From contig VXAA01003380.1 of assembly GCA_013399115.1 (NCBI GenBank), positions 12,501 through 76,500 on the forward strand: a stretch of 64,000 bases of DNA. The letters run 5' to 3'. Of this stretch, positions 1-13,909 are shown piece after piece. The translations under genes and the position numbers were made by a program. The notes beneath the pieces are model-generated. The model saw only the letters and a program-made list of their open reading frames with translations, was not told the origin of the DNA and searched no databases. Position 1 is the first letter of the stretch. Each line of letters opens with the position of its first letter. This DNA is from Anseranas semipalmata. Lineage: Eukaryota; Chordata; Aves; Anseriformes; Anseranatidae.

Positions 1-2348
1 CTATTTGCTCAAATTTGTAAGGCAGGCCATTTAAATCATCCTCCCACTACTTTGCTGTTAGAAACCTGAAGCAACTCGAGGAACTCTGTTTACAAGTGCA
101 AATATTAAAACAACAAATTTAGTGCCAATACTTGTAACATCTGTTCTTACCCATCCATTTTTTTGGAGTGCACAACAATATCAAGTTCCTACCAGACCAA
201 TGAAAACTGAAGACTCTATTTCTGAGTAGTTATGATGAAATTGTACAGTGAACAAATGTTGAAAAGAAATACACCTGAAAAACTGAAAATGTGGGGAAAT
301 CACAATACAGTTTTATCCATAACTAATAAGATCTATATTTGTCTTTTTTTCTTCTGTGCATATATGACTGGACTTCCAGTTCATTCCTAAATACTATTCC
401 AAGCACAGCACCACATCTTATCTCCCACAGATCCTCCAGTGAAGACCTTCACTTCTCAAGCTGTATCTATAATGAACTCGGTACTTCCTCCACCAGTTAA
501 CCAGACAGATTACCAACAAGCTAAACCACTTGCCTGTGAGGCAGAGTGAGATAAAAAGAAAACCCAAACACATCACAAAATTCTTTGGGGTAGTAGGTCA
601 ACAAGGAAAAAAAAAAAAGCTTTTTGCTCTAAGGTGAGTAGTTTGAAATCTGAAGATAGCAGTTTGCTAAAATAAAGCTTAAACTTTAGAGGACACTGGA
701 TTATATCTATATATATATATGTTATGGCATAAGGAGGTCTACCTTAGATAAGCTTTGGAGTAAAATTAGGTTCAAGTTATTGTTGCAAGGAACGAGGGGC
801 AGTGAAAGGTTTGTTTGAAGTGTAGGCAGCACTTCTGGGCACCCAGCACAGCAGCTGCAGCCTTCAGGAGTGCTGGAAACACATTCCCTGACAGACACAG
901 GCAAGTCGCTTAGCCTGCCTTCTGGTGAAATTCATATGTACTGGCCCTAATATTACCTTAATAATATTCAGTATTCAAAGAATCAAAGTCAAAATGCCTA
1001 AATTTGAAGCACTGATGATTTTTACAGCTGGAAATAAATGCATTTACTGTATTTACTACAAGCATTAATTCTTAAAGTATGCATCCTTTCTCAGATTATC
1101 TGGGAACATCTAAAGCAAAAACCTCTCTTAGCATGAGGGGTGAGTACTTCCTGAGAGTCCAGCTGCTTTTTGGGAGTGAGGGGTTGGGAATCCTGATTTT
1201 ATTTGTATTCGTGGACAACCTGAGGCATTGGTTGGGCTAAAGTAGATTCTGCTGGGTGTATGGGACTTTTACAGTGATGCTGCCAAGCCAGAGCTGGTAC
1301 CTGGAGAACAAACCAATGAAAATAAGCATTATACCCAGTGCTTGGCAGCTGTTACATGACAGGATCCTTTAACCATTGCGAATGGGAAGATAACTTTAGC
1401 ACTCACTTTAGTGTCCCTTAACACTGCCAGTGTGGTATAATGGACTTCAATATGAGTAAGAATATGGCTGTAGTGCTAAATAATGGGGAAAGGAAGAAAA
1501 TGCTGTCAGTTTTTCATGATTTGACTTCCTAGCTCCATCCCTGGCCTTATCTATCTGTGCTCTTGTAGATTTTTTTGCCCTTTACATATGGGGTTTTGCT
1601 TATAAAGATGGAACACCCACAAGCACCTGTAAGACTCCCATGGGGGCTTGCTTCTCTTGCCAATCCTTCTTTCCCACATTTCTCAGTGTAAACTGCACTG
1701 AAAAGCAGCCCAGGCTCTTTCTTGCTCAGACACAGCTGAGTGCCACAGCCCAGCTGAGAAGGGCAGTGACAACTTCCTGCTTCTCACCAGAGTGGAGAAG
1801 AAACTTCAGCTTGCTGGTACATGAGACACATTCAGGCACATTGGATTAAATGTGAGATACGTGGAGTGGGCAATGACAAAGGACTAAGAGGAGTCCGCAG
1901 CAAAGTGAAGCGAAGTGAAGCGAGGGAAGTTTATTATTAAAAGCTTAAGAGGGAAAGGCATTGATGTTAACCTCTCTCTTCCTCACAAACACCATCACTT
2001 CTTGAGAGTTAACTTGTAGCCCTTTGGCCACTTTGTGTTTGCTTCTTATTCTGAAGGATGCATTTTAAATTGTGCTTTTAATTGGGTTTCTGCTTAAAGA
2101 GTGAATGCTAAGAGAGAACTGAGAGTCACATCTCGCTCCTCACTGGCCACTGGCCATGGCAGGTGATGTGGTCAGTGGTGGGAGCTCACCATGAGGACCT
2201 GCAGCCACGGCACCTTGGTGCTTGAGGAGGGGAGTCACGGCAGGTGCAAGAAACAGGAGGACTCTGACGCTGGCACAGCCATTCTGCATGCACTCCAGCT
2301 ATGAATGGAGCAAAGAAAAAATAAATAACAGTATTTCCATCTGTTGCA
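1..2348. other. AT-rich unique sequence, no gene seen
   Basis: I see no exon, RNA gene or recognisable mobile element here. Open frames are short (at most about 70 codons) and have no family resemblance. Minor features are an (AT)n run near 705-720, a short direct repeat of an AAGTGAAGCG-like unit near 1903-1925, and a locally GC-richer patch at about 2130-2290 that holds only about four CpG sites, so it is not a CpG island. Confidence 0.6.
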
Positions 2349-2442
2349 ATAGGGAAACTTACACCAAGGTAAATTAAGCAATCTGCTCAATGTAACAGGG
2401 TGTGCTGATAGAAACCTAGCTGCTCCTACTCCAAACCTTCAC
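2349..2442 (-). repeat. Ancient L3/MIR-type repeat tail (diverged)
   Basis: The order of words (GGGAAACTTACACC, AAATTAAGCAATCTGCTCAA, then AACCTAGCTGCTCCTACTCC) follows the reverse-complemented tail shared by old amniote L3/MIR-class elements, in which a tract like 'gaaactgaggc...ttaagtgacttgcccaaggtcac...' precedes a 'gaacc' word. Divergence is high and family assignment is by memory of that shared pattern. The nearby repeat at 3318-3395 is a clearer example of the same type. Confidence 0.4.
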
Positions 2443-3116
2443 CTGGGATGCCATAAAACCCATTTTAGCTTTTGGGCTTCGAGTTTCTGCCAAAGTGAAA
2501 CAGAATAATGTGCAAAAACATGCAGACATTTCAGTCAGTGGGAATGGTATTTTCACAGACAGAGAGTGTGGTCAAAAACTGTGATTCAGCAACAGTGACA
2601 ATTATTGGTATTCAACCCTGAAAACAAGAGAAAGCCTACTTCAGAACCCCCTTTAATCCACAAGTGCTACCTTTGTACTTTGACATATCTGAACATTAAT
2701 TTCAAAGTTGTAAACATTTTAATAGATTATAGGTATAAACACTGTAATATCATACTTAGCAGTAAAATTTTTAGACACTATAAAAGCAGCTGGTGCCCGC
2801 CACATGAGGGTAGTTGTATAACAGAGACAGAGAAGCTTAATCCTGTCTGTGAGGTCTTTAAAGTTTCCACTAGGATGAAGGGTTCTATAAAAATATTTTT
2901 AAGCCTGTAACTAGCAAAAATGACTTCATTATGATCTCATGTGCTGCCAGAGCACCAATTAAATTGACTTGATAATGTTATGATTAGGCTGTACTTTTCA
3001 TCAGTTACAAAGCTCTTGATTGAAGAAGAGATTTGCAACATTGAAAGAAATGACCTTGTGATATGGATTTTATCAATGACTTTTTACCTTGATAGCTTCC
3101 AATTACATGACAAATA

Positions 3117-3395
3117 AATAATAGTACTTGCAGTTTCTATTATACTTCTGAGGATCCCAAAGTACTCTACTGATTAATTAGCTTCACAAGAGCCGTGAGA
3201 GTTAGATACATGTTATCCTGTTCTTATTAACAATTCAGAATTCAAATGTGATATCTTTCCCCCATTCAAATAAATGGCAAAAATCCTCTTGACTTTAGTG
3301 GTGGTAGGATTTCGCTCAGAGAGTTTAAGCAGTTTGACCAAGGTCACAAAATCTGTCTGCAACAGAGCTGGGACAGCTCTCCTTTCTTACTGCCA
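3117..3395 (-). repeat. Ancient L3/MIR-type 3' tail, split by a second old repeat
   Basis: Two blocks match consecutive parts of a typical amniote L3/MIR-class tail. At 3117-3230 there is a GAGGATCCCAAAGTACTCTAC word, followed by TTAATTAGCTTCACAAGAGCC and GTTATCCTG. At 3318-3395 there is GAGAGTTTAAGCAGTTTGAC, CAAGGTCACA and ACAGAGCTGGGA. In intact members these blocks are adjacent. Here about 85 bp separate them, and that interval holds a different ancient repeat (3260-3318). The exact family (L3, L2, MIR or LFSINE) cannot be settled by eye. Confidence 0.6.
3260..3318. repeat. Ancient amniote 'TTGACTTCAATGG'-type repeat fragment
   Basis: The stretch CCATTCAAATAAATGG followed by TCTTGACTTTAGTGG and TAGGATTTCGCTCA resembles a dispersed, partly self-complementary repeat common in turtle, crocodile and bird genomes. 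Its hallmark is a near-palindromic CCATTGACTTCAATGG-like core next to an 'aggatcaggcc' or 'aggattt' word. I do not know its formal name with certainty. It lies between the two halves of an L3/MIR-type tail. Confidence 0.45.
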
Positions 3396-6300
3396 TTGCA
3401 GTTCATAAAGTAACTGAGGTAATATGTACCTAAGGTTTGAATTACACTTGATCGTGTACTTCCATTGTCAAAAAATCACCTTTAAAAGTCGTAACACAGC
3501 ACTAGCAACTTCACAAAAAATGAAAAAAAAATAAAGCAAATTCATATAATGCAATAACTGAAAAAAGTGATTAGTGTAGAAAAAAAGAACATATTTGACA
3601 AAGTATCCTTTTTAGTCTATATTATAGTGTTTTGAGAACACTTGCTTTTCAGTGTTTATATGAACATATGCATTGAGTAAATGTGTATTTGTATCGAATA
3701 TGTTCTGATACATTTGTCTCACCACGAATTCATAGAATAAATCAATGTACAGTACAGCAGTCTATTCAAAGTTTCTCAGCCTATGCTAATTCAAATTCAA
3801 AATCACTTAAGAAATTACATCATAATAAAGAATAATTTAGAAAAAAAAACTTTTGTGTTCATTGATGCTCTAAAGTGTATACTTCATTGTTACTGTTCTT
3901 TCTCAGTGCTAATTGCTGCTTAGGATGCAGTGCAGCAGGCATTCTCTGCACTGCATTCCAGACTCCTTTGAAGAGTTACAGAAAAGAAGGACAGAAAGAC
4001 AATTTGTTATTCACGTTTCAGCTATGGAACAGAGTCAAGAAAATAAAAAGATCTTTCTGGAGTCGGTTCAAAAAATGTGCATCTAGAGCATGGACAGCTG
4101 AGCTGCATTGCCTGTTGTCCACTAGGCAGGCTGGTTCCCATCGGAGGAGAAATGGAATATGGGCTACATTTTTATTTTTGGAAAGTATATGTCACCTTAT
4201 ACCAACTAAACCTGTGCAAAAAGAGAAAGCATGAAGAAATCCCTCCATTTCAGAGATTACAGCCAAACTCAATGCCTATCCCTGAGTTTAATCTAGAAGA
4301 GTTAACTCATTCTTGTCTAATCTTTCTTCAGAAGATATTCCAAGGATATTGCAGTGGAGGAGGAAGGCAAGATTCTTTCATTGTCAATTGTAAAGGTGGA
4401 CAGAGTGGTGGACTGCAGTTCTAGCACTGCTTTTCTTCATGTAGTGTTGGTGGAAGCAAAGGAGACCCTGGAAGGGGAAAACACAACCAGTGCAACAGGG
4501 ACATCTCTATGGACAATGGGAAGGTGACACCTACAGACATTTATAGACACTTACAGAAGGAGATGCAACACTTGTGGCAAGAAAAAAACAAAGAGAAAAC
4601 CAGGAGGACTTTCAGTGCTGACTGCACGATAACCACTGTCAGAAAAATGTTAAAACCTCTACAATTAAATGCAACGCATTAGCTAGTGCAAACCAGAGCT
4701 GGTTAGTCTACATGGCACAGTAATGATTATGCAGGCAAGCTCGCCCAACTGTGATCTGCATTGGGATCCCCAGGTTTCTAATTCCATGACAATTTCACAG
4801 TTTAACCATCTTTATACTTGCAATGCCTCTGTTATTATAATAAAGTTGCATCATAAGTTTTATATATATTTTATGTGTAAAATAAATAAAATAAGTTATG
4901 TTATAAACTTACCTGTTATAAAACCATTTAATTTCATTTGACCAGATGCATTTATTGCAGTAACAGGGAAAGGGAAAGAAGTTTACAATCAATGTATTAT
5001 CTGGTTACTGGCTCAATAACAGCAAAATTGCAGCAGGTTTTCATGGTGACCACAAACGTTCTAGGCAAAGCCAACCTTGTGTCTTAAATTGCCACTTAGA
5101 AACAAAGCGTTGCATAAGCCATTTTACAGTTGTACACTAGTGGCTTTACTGGTTTTGACCTATAAATGCCAAATTTCACATAAACTATAGTGTAATATAT
5201 AAACTTCTTTCAAGCTGCCTTTTGCAGACATCTCAGAAGTCACGTACTGATCTCCATAGATCATAGGTAGAAAATCACCACTCTTCACCCTCCAGGAATT
5301 ACTGTCAGGCAAAGGGAGTTCTCCATAGTGCAGCATTCCCCAAGTCCATGTGCACTGTATTTCAGGGGGTTCTGACATGTATCAGGAATATAACAAGCAA
5401 GGTAAGCTGAGTATGCTGCAAAATGTTGCTAGTGGGACTTGATTATATTCCTGTTTATAGAAATCAAAAAGAAAACAAATTTTAGTTCTTGTTTTGGAAG
5501 ACATTGTGTTGACAGTTCACAATTCAGTTTTGAAGCAGTGGAGATATTTGTACCATTGACATAAAAAATATCAAAATAAACCAGCAGAATTTTCAAAAGT
5601 TTTTATTTAAGTTCACAGAGCCTGGAAAAATCCTGAAGATATGCCTGTAGGAAGACATTTTACAGTAAGATTTATTGCATTTTTGCAAAGACTCCTAGCA
5701 AGAAACAGCGTCCACCTGAGTTTGGGAAAACGGATAAAAGATTTGACCTCCAGTCTGTAAGAACAACAGTGGACACTGAACTAGATTATCTGGCCAGCAA
5801 GGTGAATTATCTTGACCACTAAGTGGATGTGATTAAAATCAGGGATGGGCAGATTTTCTAGCAGACAATAAGAGAGCGACATAGATCATTCCATTTTGTG
5901 TGTCTTCATCATAGCATGATTTGCTGTTGGAATAATATGTTGCAAAGCTGGACACAAATAAATCATAATACCTATTTGCCCACTAAGGCTGCAGCTGATG
6001 AAGTAAAAACACTTGCTGAATTTCCTTCGTATCACAGATACTGAACATTATTGTCAGAGATATCTGTATTCATTGAGTTGTCTTCTCTATCTCATGGACA
6101 TTCATCATGCCTCGGATTTAAGGTACTGGAGACTTTGTTTATATGAATATTACAAATTTATTTCTAACCTCTCTGTTTTCCTTTGTGTGTGATTAAATTA
6201 AAAACAAAAGCACCAACATGATTTTTTGGAGGGGGCAAGGAAAACTTCTGTGTTACAAAACACAGATGGTACTAAAAGAGAAACAAGTAATTCACACATG

Positions 6301-9300
6301 GTGTGCATGTCAAACCTTTTTTTTTCTTGATATTTCTGCATTAGATTTTCTGTCTCTACTCCCTTCACCTGTATTCTTCTCCTTTATTGAATGCAAACTC
6401 AAAGAAGCTTAAATCAAATATATGAAGTCACTAAGTTCAACCAGATTTGAAATTAGGTGAAGAAAGTTCACTCAAACTCACAGACTATATTTCTGTCTTC
6501 AGCAATTTTGAAAACAAACATAATCTGTATCCATAGGGGAAGAGACTGAGGCAGCCTCTGATAGCAGGAAAGTCAATCTAAGTCTTTTCAAATGCAATGG
6601 ACTTTAATAAACTTATCTTAAAATGTCCTTTGACTTCCTATTGGCTGCTAGGTGGAATGGGGCAATATAAACCTTACAAATTGTTGTTTCAAATATTTTT
6701 GATATTGAGATTCTTACGGTCATTATTTCATTACTATTCAAGACTTGCAGTCAAGATTACATTTTATAAAAAGTCTAGGCTCTGACAGTTTATAAGAAGT
6801 TACATTTCTGCACTATTTATTGTCTGTTAATGCTTACAGACTGCCACTCCTTCTAACCATCTACACCCCAGTGTGTATGTTATGTGTCTCTCTTTCTGTT
6901 ATAGGATTCTATTTTCTTATTTGACCAAAATACTCTGCTAATCTGTTGTTTACTTCTAATCGGAACTTGGAACATCATCTGCCTCTTTAAAGCTTCCAAA
7001 AATATGCTAAAATGAGGTTGAAATAAGGATCAGGTGATGGTTAGTCTTCATTTGAACAAATATATTCAACTTGTGTTGTGATGCTTAACATTAACGTAGC
7101 ATCATGAAGAGCAATAAAATATGTTGAGGCAGCCAAGGATTTTATACTGAAATAGATACACACAAATTATAAATCTCAACAGTTCATACAAATCCAAAGA
7201 AAATTCTAACAATTAAGATATATAAGGTGAGGCTTCATAATCCATCAAAATGCTGACAAGTATTTTGTCTAACTCATATTCAGATATTGAGTAATTTCAA
7301 TCCATTTTACATTACAAAGAACATTAATGGAAGTCTCTTAATTTAAAGATAGCCTTCCTAGAAAAACAGTCAGTTACACATAACCACGTTTCCAGCTCGT
7401 GAATCTACATGGTGGAACTTCAGCATCATTAGTGAGGATCCACTTCCCCAGGTGAGGAGGACATTATTTGCCCAATTGTAGCATAACCAGAGAAGAACAA
7501 ATGAAAATCAGCCAGAAAAAGAGGTGTATGAACTGAAATGGGAAGCAAAGGGAATGTGTGAAAGAAGAATTGCTGGGGGGAGATGAGAAGGGGGAACACA
7601 AAGGGAAAAGACTATGTATACAAGGTGGCATTATCAGTCCAAAGAAAAATATCTTAAAGATGAGTGGGACAAGAAAGAGGAAAGTGAAATCTAGAAATGT
7701 TGGGAAATGAGCCTGGTGAAGAAAAGAGTCTGGGATCTGTAGAAAAAGAAAAGCCCTTTTGCCTCACATGTCAGTTCTGAATGTGGTCTACTCTTAATCA
7801 AGGAATAAAAATAAAATCTGGATATGAGCTGGAGTTTAGGAGAAAAAATAGATTTCATAAGTAAATATACACCTATGAGTAAGCACGATATTACTCGGCT
7901 CCTAGCTGTGGGATTTCAGGTGCAAAAATCACCTATCAAGGGTAAAGGAACTGAAGTTTATTTTAGCCTCACAGTTCTCTGCTGCTAAAGAGCCAGTTCA
8001 CAATGTGAATTTTGCAGCCCAAACCAAGCATGTACAGCATTATTTTATAAAATGAATATAGAAATGTCCTCTGCAAAATTCCTGCCTGCTCTGCCTATCC
8101 CTATATCAGAATGTGCATGTGACTGCAAAACAAACTGCAGATGATTCATGCTGTTCCTGCAAGGGGGAATATTTTTACATCCAAATCTTTTCCCTTGCCC
8201 TTTATTTGTTGTCAGTACAAGCAGCAGAGAGAACTCCTTCTGCTTCATCAAAAGGTTCATTAACAACGACTTTTGATGAGATTCTAACAACTTTTACCCC
8301 ACTTGCCTGCAGCCTCACCTCATTTCAGGCCTGGAAGCAATAAAAGAAGCACAAAAGTCTTAGGAGTCTTTGGTGTCATCATGGTCACCCTCACCAGAGG
8401 TACGCTGTCTGTAGTGACCAGAATTATCAGGCTGCATAATACTGACAAGAGGAAGAACAGAGAGATAAATCCTGATGGTCAAAAGTTTTATGAAGACCTC
8501 TCCTGAGTTCTCGAGCTTGTTGTTGTTTGATTTTATTTACCACATACAACAGAAATAATGCCAACCCTTAATCATAACATGAATCTAACAACTCTCATTC
8601 TTTCCAGCATGGTATATTATTTAATATTACATATTAAAAACAATGAAAATATATTTATTTGAACTTTAATTTTCTCTTTTCATTATATATATATAAAAAA
8701 AATCTAACAATTCATCACAGTAGCCATGCCATTTATAGACAAAGAAACATTCTTTCATCAAAAGGAGTTGCAAAGATCCATAAGAGCATGTTGTGACTTA
8801 GAATAGGATACACTTATTATATAGCTACATAGCACCATAAATATATCGTGGAATAGAAGGAAAGGCCTTCTCACAGGTAGTAACCATCTTCCCCTCATGC
8901 TAATCCACTACTTTATAGTTTTATGCAGTCTGTGGAGTATTAAAGATTCTTGTAAAAAGAGAAGTGATAGTTTCAGGATTTTTTTGTAGTTTCGTAAAAT
9001 ATATTTCCACTGGAGTTACCTCATAAAGCTAAATCAAAGCTGATGTTTTTAGCAAACAACACTCATAATAAAGATGATAATTGGTTTATCCCATTCCATA
9101 TGTTCTTACCCTTTTGTTTTTGTTTTGCTTTGAATTTCCATTTTGATGGTTTTATTGAAGTAGCATGAAAATACATACATAAGAATTTACAGTGAAAACA
9201 TCATAATACAACATGTATCAGGTATCATACTGAAACCTAAGCACACATGCTGGTAAAAACAATTTCTTTTGAAAAGTATGCAGGTTGCAGAGGAATGTAA

Positions 9301-12300
9301 TGAAAGGAAAAAGTGCCACTGTACTGGAGGAAATGTTATGTAAAAAAAGCACGTTCCCACCATGTGCACTAGCTGGCAAAACCTATCCCTATTTTCTGGC
9401 CAAAGAACCTCCACTGAAAAGACTTAGTTCTTGCTTAAAAGTATTGTCCCGATCTTTGTCACACAGGACTTCCCTATGGCTCAGTCCCCAAGGTGCTCAC
9501 CCACCAGGCGACTGGGAGACGATGACTGTGTCCTTGAAGGTATTTCAGTGCTGTATGTTGACTCATCTAAGCAACTGGTTGCACTCTTCTTTATGTTGCT
9601 TAGAAATTTCATCAAGCTTTAACGTCTGATGTTTCTATGCTTTTCAGCTGACAAACCCAAGCAAAACAGTCTGAAGTAATCCAGCACAGTGATAAACAAG
9701 CCTTGAATTACTGTAGCAAAGTCCATATCTGACAGGAAAAGGTGTAGCCTCCAGCACAGCCTACAGTAACAGAAAGCATTCTTTCTATTTATTTATCTAG
9801 GATCAGGTAAGTCAATTCAGCACTTTAACAGTCACAGGCAAATGTCCTCTTTAAAGATGCTATAATCATTCCTTCAGTTCCTGGAAATAGTTTCCTTCCT
9901 TACCGACATCGGTTCCATCACACCCAGGAGGAGTCGAACAGACTGTTCTTCCATCAAGTAATTAAGTCTTCCAGACACAGGGGCACATTGTTGATGCCAT
10001 CATCTCTTCCTGACAAGAAGGTAACAGAGTTGAGTGTTTCTGTACACTGGTTTTATAACTTCTAATACAGTCATTTAAAGTTCCAGCACATATAGCATAT
10101 GCAAGAGGGACAAAGCTCAGCTTCAGATGCCAGAGTCCTTTGCAGAGAGTAACAAATGGCCCTACCCCTGGAAAAGGACAAACCTGCAGAACTAAAGGAA
10201 TCAGTACTGCAGTTCAGGAGCTGGCATTGAGACTATTCCCAGCATAAAAACTCTAGAGTACAACTTCCGCACAGCTTTCGGAAATGTTAGAATATCCTAA
10301 GGATTCCTGGGTTGTTTAGTGATTTCCTTCTGACAGAGACTTTCATTTGAACAGGTGGGAAGAAATACTATGTGGTATTCTTAAAATATAAAGAATACAT
10401 TTACATGCATACTGTTTTTTTTTCTCTATGATTAAGTAACTTATTAAATTGCAATGACATTTTTTCTTAATTTTTACATTTTTTTCTAACAAAATAATCA
10501 TCCTACAGAAAATGGGGATGGTATTTCACTGCTCAGTTTTCAGGCCCAGGCATTTGACTCTGAGATGTTTCTAAAAATCCAATTGTTACCTGCAGCAACT
10601 TATTCTAAACATGAAGCATGCAAAATCTGTTTGTTTACAAAAGCTTCATACAAACCAATTGGGGTAAGGAAACAGGCCTTTACATATGGACAGTCACATA
10701 ATTTTGCAGATGAGAAATCACAGCTCACGAGTCCTCCTTGATAAAATATGTTTATGAAAAGATAAATAATGTGAAAAACAAGCTAAATCCATGTAGTTAA
10801 ATATACCTGAACATTGTTGTTAATTTAGAAATAAAGATTTCTGTGTGGTTAAGGAATAGTTTGGAATTATGATTTGTAATTAAGGATCTGAACTCCTTTT
10901 CTTGTATGTATGAGTAGGGACAGAGCAACTTCTGAGGTTAGGGAAGTAGCCACTGCAAACATTAATTATGTTTTTCTACGAATTATACTTCGTAACATAA
11001 TTTGGTAGAAATTACACCATATTTGTTATTAGTCAACAAAACATTATATTCTTAAATAGAATTAAGCTGTATAATTAACTTTTTTATTCTTAATACTCCG
11101 GTAGAAACAGGCTTGACAGGATGGAGCATAAAATGTATTTTACAAACAATCCATTCTGTAATTGGATTGTCCTGAAAATATAATCCTTTCCCTCTAGTTT
11201 AAAATTATTATTTATAATCACAAGCCTTGGTAAATATAAAAATGGAGAAGTCTAAGCCCAAGCAGAGTGTTTTCAGTTCTGTTGCTCTTTTTCCTCTCAC
11301 TCTTCTGCACCTAGGAGCATTTTCTTTGAGACAGGAAGAGGGATGCACACAGAATGCCGAATGCAATCTTGCAAATGTTGTCTGGTTTTGCTCCCTCACT
11401 TTTCTTTTTCAGAATCCTAATGTAACACCTCCCTGCACTATCACTTGCTAAAGCCCTGGCTCCTGAGCTGTTGTGTTTGGCCAGCAATTAAGCAGCTCCC
11501 TGCATGAGAAATCCTCCCACTCACAGAATCCTTAGCCCTCCTTTCCTAATGTTAGCAGAGCAAAACGGTATATCTTTATACACACGGTGCAACTGCCAAG
11601 AAATCAATTCCGTGTGTTTTTTCCTCTCTTTTACACTTTTAAAGAACCGTGATCAGTTTTCTGTTTCTGTTTCTTTTACACATCTTTTCCAAGCTTTAAA
11701 GCAGTGTCTGAGCCCTTCCCCTCTCCCCTGTGAAAAAAAAAAAGAAAAGGAAAGAAAAAAAAAAACAGGTAGAATTCCTCTGTTACTATTAACACCTAAA
11801 AATATGATCGTGAAACAAAAGCTTTGCTCCTCTGTCCAATTTGATGTCTTTTTCATGCTGCCTCAGTGATGGCCAAATAATTGGTTGTTCACTTGTGTCC
11901 TTGTCTCCCCCGACAGTTCCACAGATGCCCTGAACAATGCTCCAAAGACTGCTTTCAGTAGGGGCAAATCCTCATTAATCATTCCTGGCTGACAGCACAA
12001 GGGAACACCTGCATCTGGTGCAGGGACCAGGCACCAGCTTCTGGGAGTCTGCATTAAAAAGACCAACGACCAATTCAAGTGGTGGGAGTAGGCTTCTAAC
12101 AGCCATGTGAGAAATCTCTCTCTCTCTCTGGGTTTTCCTTTCATTAAATATCTAAAATTAGACCTGTGGCTCATGTTGAGATTAAAACGCCAATGTATTC
12201 TAAGCAAATCAGGAAATGAACAGTACTGTATGTTATGATAAATGGCTGCTAAATTCTTTATGTCTAGATCAAGCAATGTTAGCATTAAATACTGATGAAC

Positions 12301-12750
12301 TGTCACATAATTTTCATTTAGAAATGACTGCACTTTGAGCTTCATGTCCTGTGGTGCTCATAAATATTTTTCCATGCTATAATTCACAAATGGACTATAC
12401 TGACTATACAGATATTTTTACCGTGTAGCCCCAAGTCCGTACTGTGTATAAACTCTTTTTCAGTGCAAGCATGTCAACCTGTCTGTCCAAAGTGTTATCA
12501 GAAATTGTTCATAGTGCAAAAAGGTACCTTAGCCACCCCAGCACTATAAAATCATGTTCCAGCTTCCTATTATAATACTTCATTGATAGAATAATTGTCA
12601 GATTTTTAAAATTGTTTTTATTTCACTTAGAGCACAGTGGGGGATTTTCCTCTTAAGGAAAATGGGGAAGGAGTGGGGAAAGCAAAAGGAAGTTGTTTTT
12701 TTTATTAGTAGTATTTTTTCATAAAAACGAGTCAGATACATAGCTAAACA
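3396..12750. other. AT-rich unique sequence, no gene seen
   Basis: No convincing exon, RNA or mobile element was recognised over more than 9 kb. The sequence contains a purine-rich tract at about 7490-7720, an (AT)n patch near 8683-8697, a CT-rich dinucleotide run at about 12115-12132 and several short A-runs. The longest open frame is 160 codons on the minus strand at 11863-12345. It has no recognisable domain and is treated as chance. Confidence 0.55.
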
Positions 12751-12820
12751 TTTAGGGCCATTAAAATCTATGGTAGGATTCCAACTGATTTCAATGGGCT
12801 TTGGGTCAGGCCCTTAGGCC
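12751..12820. repeat. Ancient amniote 'TTTCAATGGG...TCAGGCCC' repeat fragment
   Basis: The words TTTAGGGCCATTAAAATCTATGG, GATTTCAATGGGCTTTGG and GTCAGGCCCTTAGG match the same ancient dispersed amniote repeat type seen at 3260-3318. The flanks are partly self-complementary (AGGGCC near the start, GGCCCT near the end), as expected for a hairpin-forming element. The formal family name is uncertain. Confidence 0.5.
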
Positions 12821-13783
12821 CCGCATCTGGTCTGTGATTAAATAAGCACGTCTTCCCACACATAAGCTGGGCAGGACCACCATGGGCTGGGGATTACAAA
12901 CGACTAACAATGTATTTTTTTGCACATATGACTGAGCACGACCAGGCTTTGAGTCCATCTGTAAAATATGTTCACGTCTCAAACAAGAAAGCACTCAGCT
13001 GATACAAAAAGTATCTTTTAAAAGGCAGGCAATAATCACCTATACACCATGGTGAAGATTTTAGCAAAGGTCAGAAGGGGGAGTAAAGGAAAGGGTGAGG
13101 CAGGGATAAAAACCACAGAACTCAGGAGCATTAAAACACCGCTAGTGTATAAAACACATCTAGGATATTAATTACAAATGTAGTTTGAAATATATTTTTC
13201 CTGCAAATTGATACTGATGGAACTGATTTTGAAAACAGTGACTGAAGCAGCCATATCTTGTAGTGGCTTTTATTAACTTTAATGAGAAGGAAAAGTTTGC
13301 ACCTCTATTTGCAAAGCAAAATTATGTTCTGTACAAACATGAATAAAGCTTGCATGCAGTAACTTAACAACAACAACAAAAAAGTGACAACCAAGAGAAA
13401 TTTATGAACTGCCATATCTGTGAAATCAAGAGTTAAATATGCATGCATATATATCTTTCACATATTTTCATATTTTATCTTCATATGTATATATTTTTTT
13501 ACAATTATTGAACAAAACTTTAAAAATATTTATCTTTTTCACTTGATTGTCAGGTAGAAACAGTGACATTTGGCAGAGGAATACTTTTTCCTACAGAATG
13601 CAGTACCATCATTTGTACAATATGTACAATACAGGCACCCACATTTGGCCTATTCTCTGGCAGCCACCACCACATGCTCTTTGCATTACTTTTTACTGTG
13701 CCTTCATAGCAGCAGCTACAATGTCTGTTCTTAAGAACTTTATCCATGTGAGGAGGAAATTGGGGTTATCAGCTAAGAATAAT
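12821..13783. other. Unique AT-rich sequence
   Basis: Nothing recognisable. A 151-codon plus-strand open frame starts at 13547, but its second half runs into the CR1 3' end, so it is not a gene. Local TATA/ATATAT richness occurs at 13440-13500. Confidence 0.55.
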
Positions 13784-13909
13784 ATTCATAGAATCATAGA
13801 ATGGTTTGGGTTGGAAGGGACCCGAAAGAACATCCAGTTCCAACCCCCCTGCCGTGGGCAGGGACACCTCCCACTAGACCAGGTTGCCCAAAGTCCCATC
13901 CAACCTGGC
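13784..13909 (-). mobile_element. CR1 LINE, 5'-truncated, 3' end only
   Basis: On the plus strand the sequence opens with ATTCATAGAATCATAGAATGG, the complement of the terminal CR1 octamers. It continues with GGTTTGGGTTGGAAGGGACC and CCAACCCCCCTGCC, the reverse complement of the avian CR1 3' untranslated region. It ends near CCATCCAACCTGGC. Only about 126 bp is present, with no ORF2 domain. Absence of a poly(A) tail and of flanking duplications is normal for CR1. Confidence 0.93.

Noticed and set aside
1880..1960. GAAGCGAAGTGAAGCGAGGGAAGTTTATTATT word considered as an antisense LTR end
   Set aside because: No TG/CA boundaries, no polyadenylation signal pair and no second LTR; treated as a small direct repeat.
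2130..2290. GC-richer patch considered as a CpG island or promoter
   Set aside because: Only about four CpG dinucleotides in 160 bp and no adjacent transcript features.
11863..12345. 160-codon open frame on the minus strand, the longest outside repeats
   Set aside because: No recognisable domain, composition typical of translated AT-rich DNA, no splice sites or promoter context supporting a gene.
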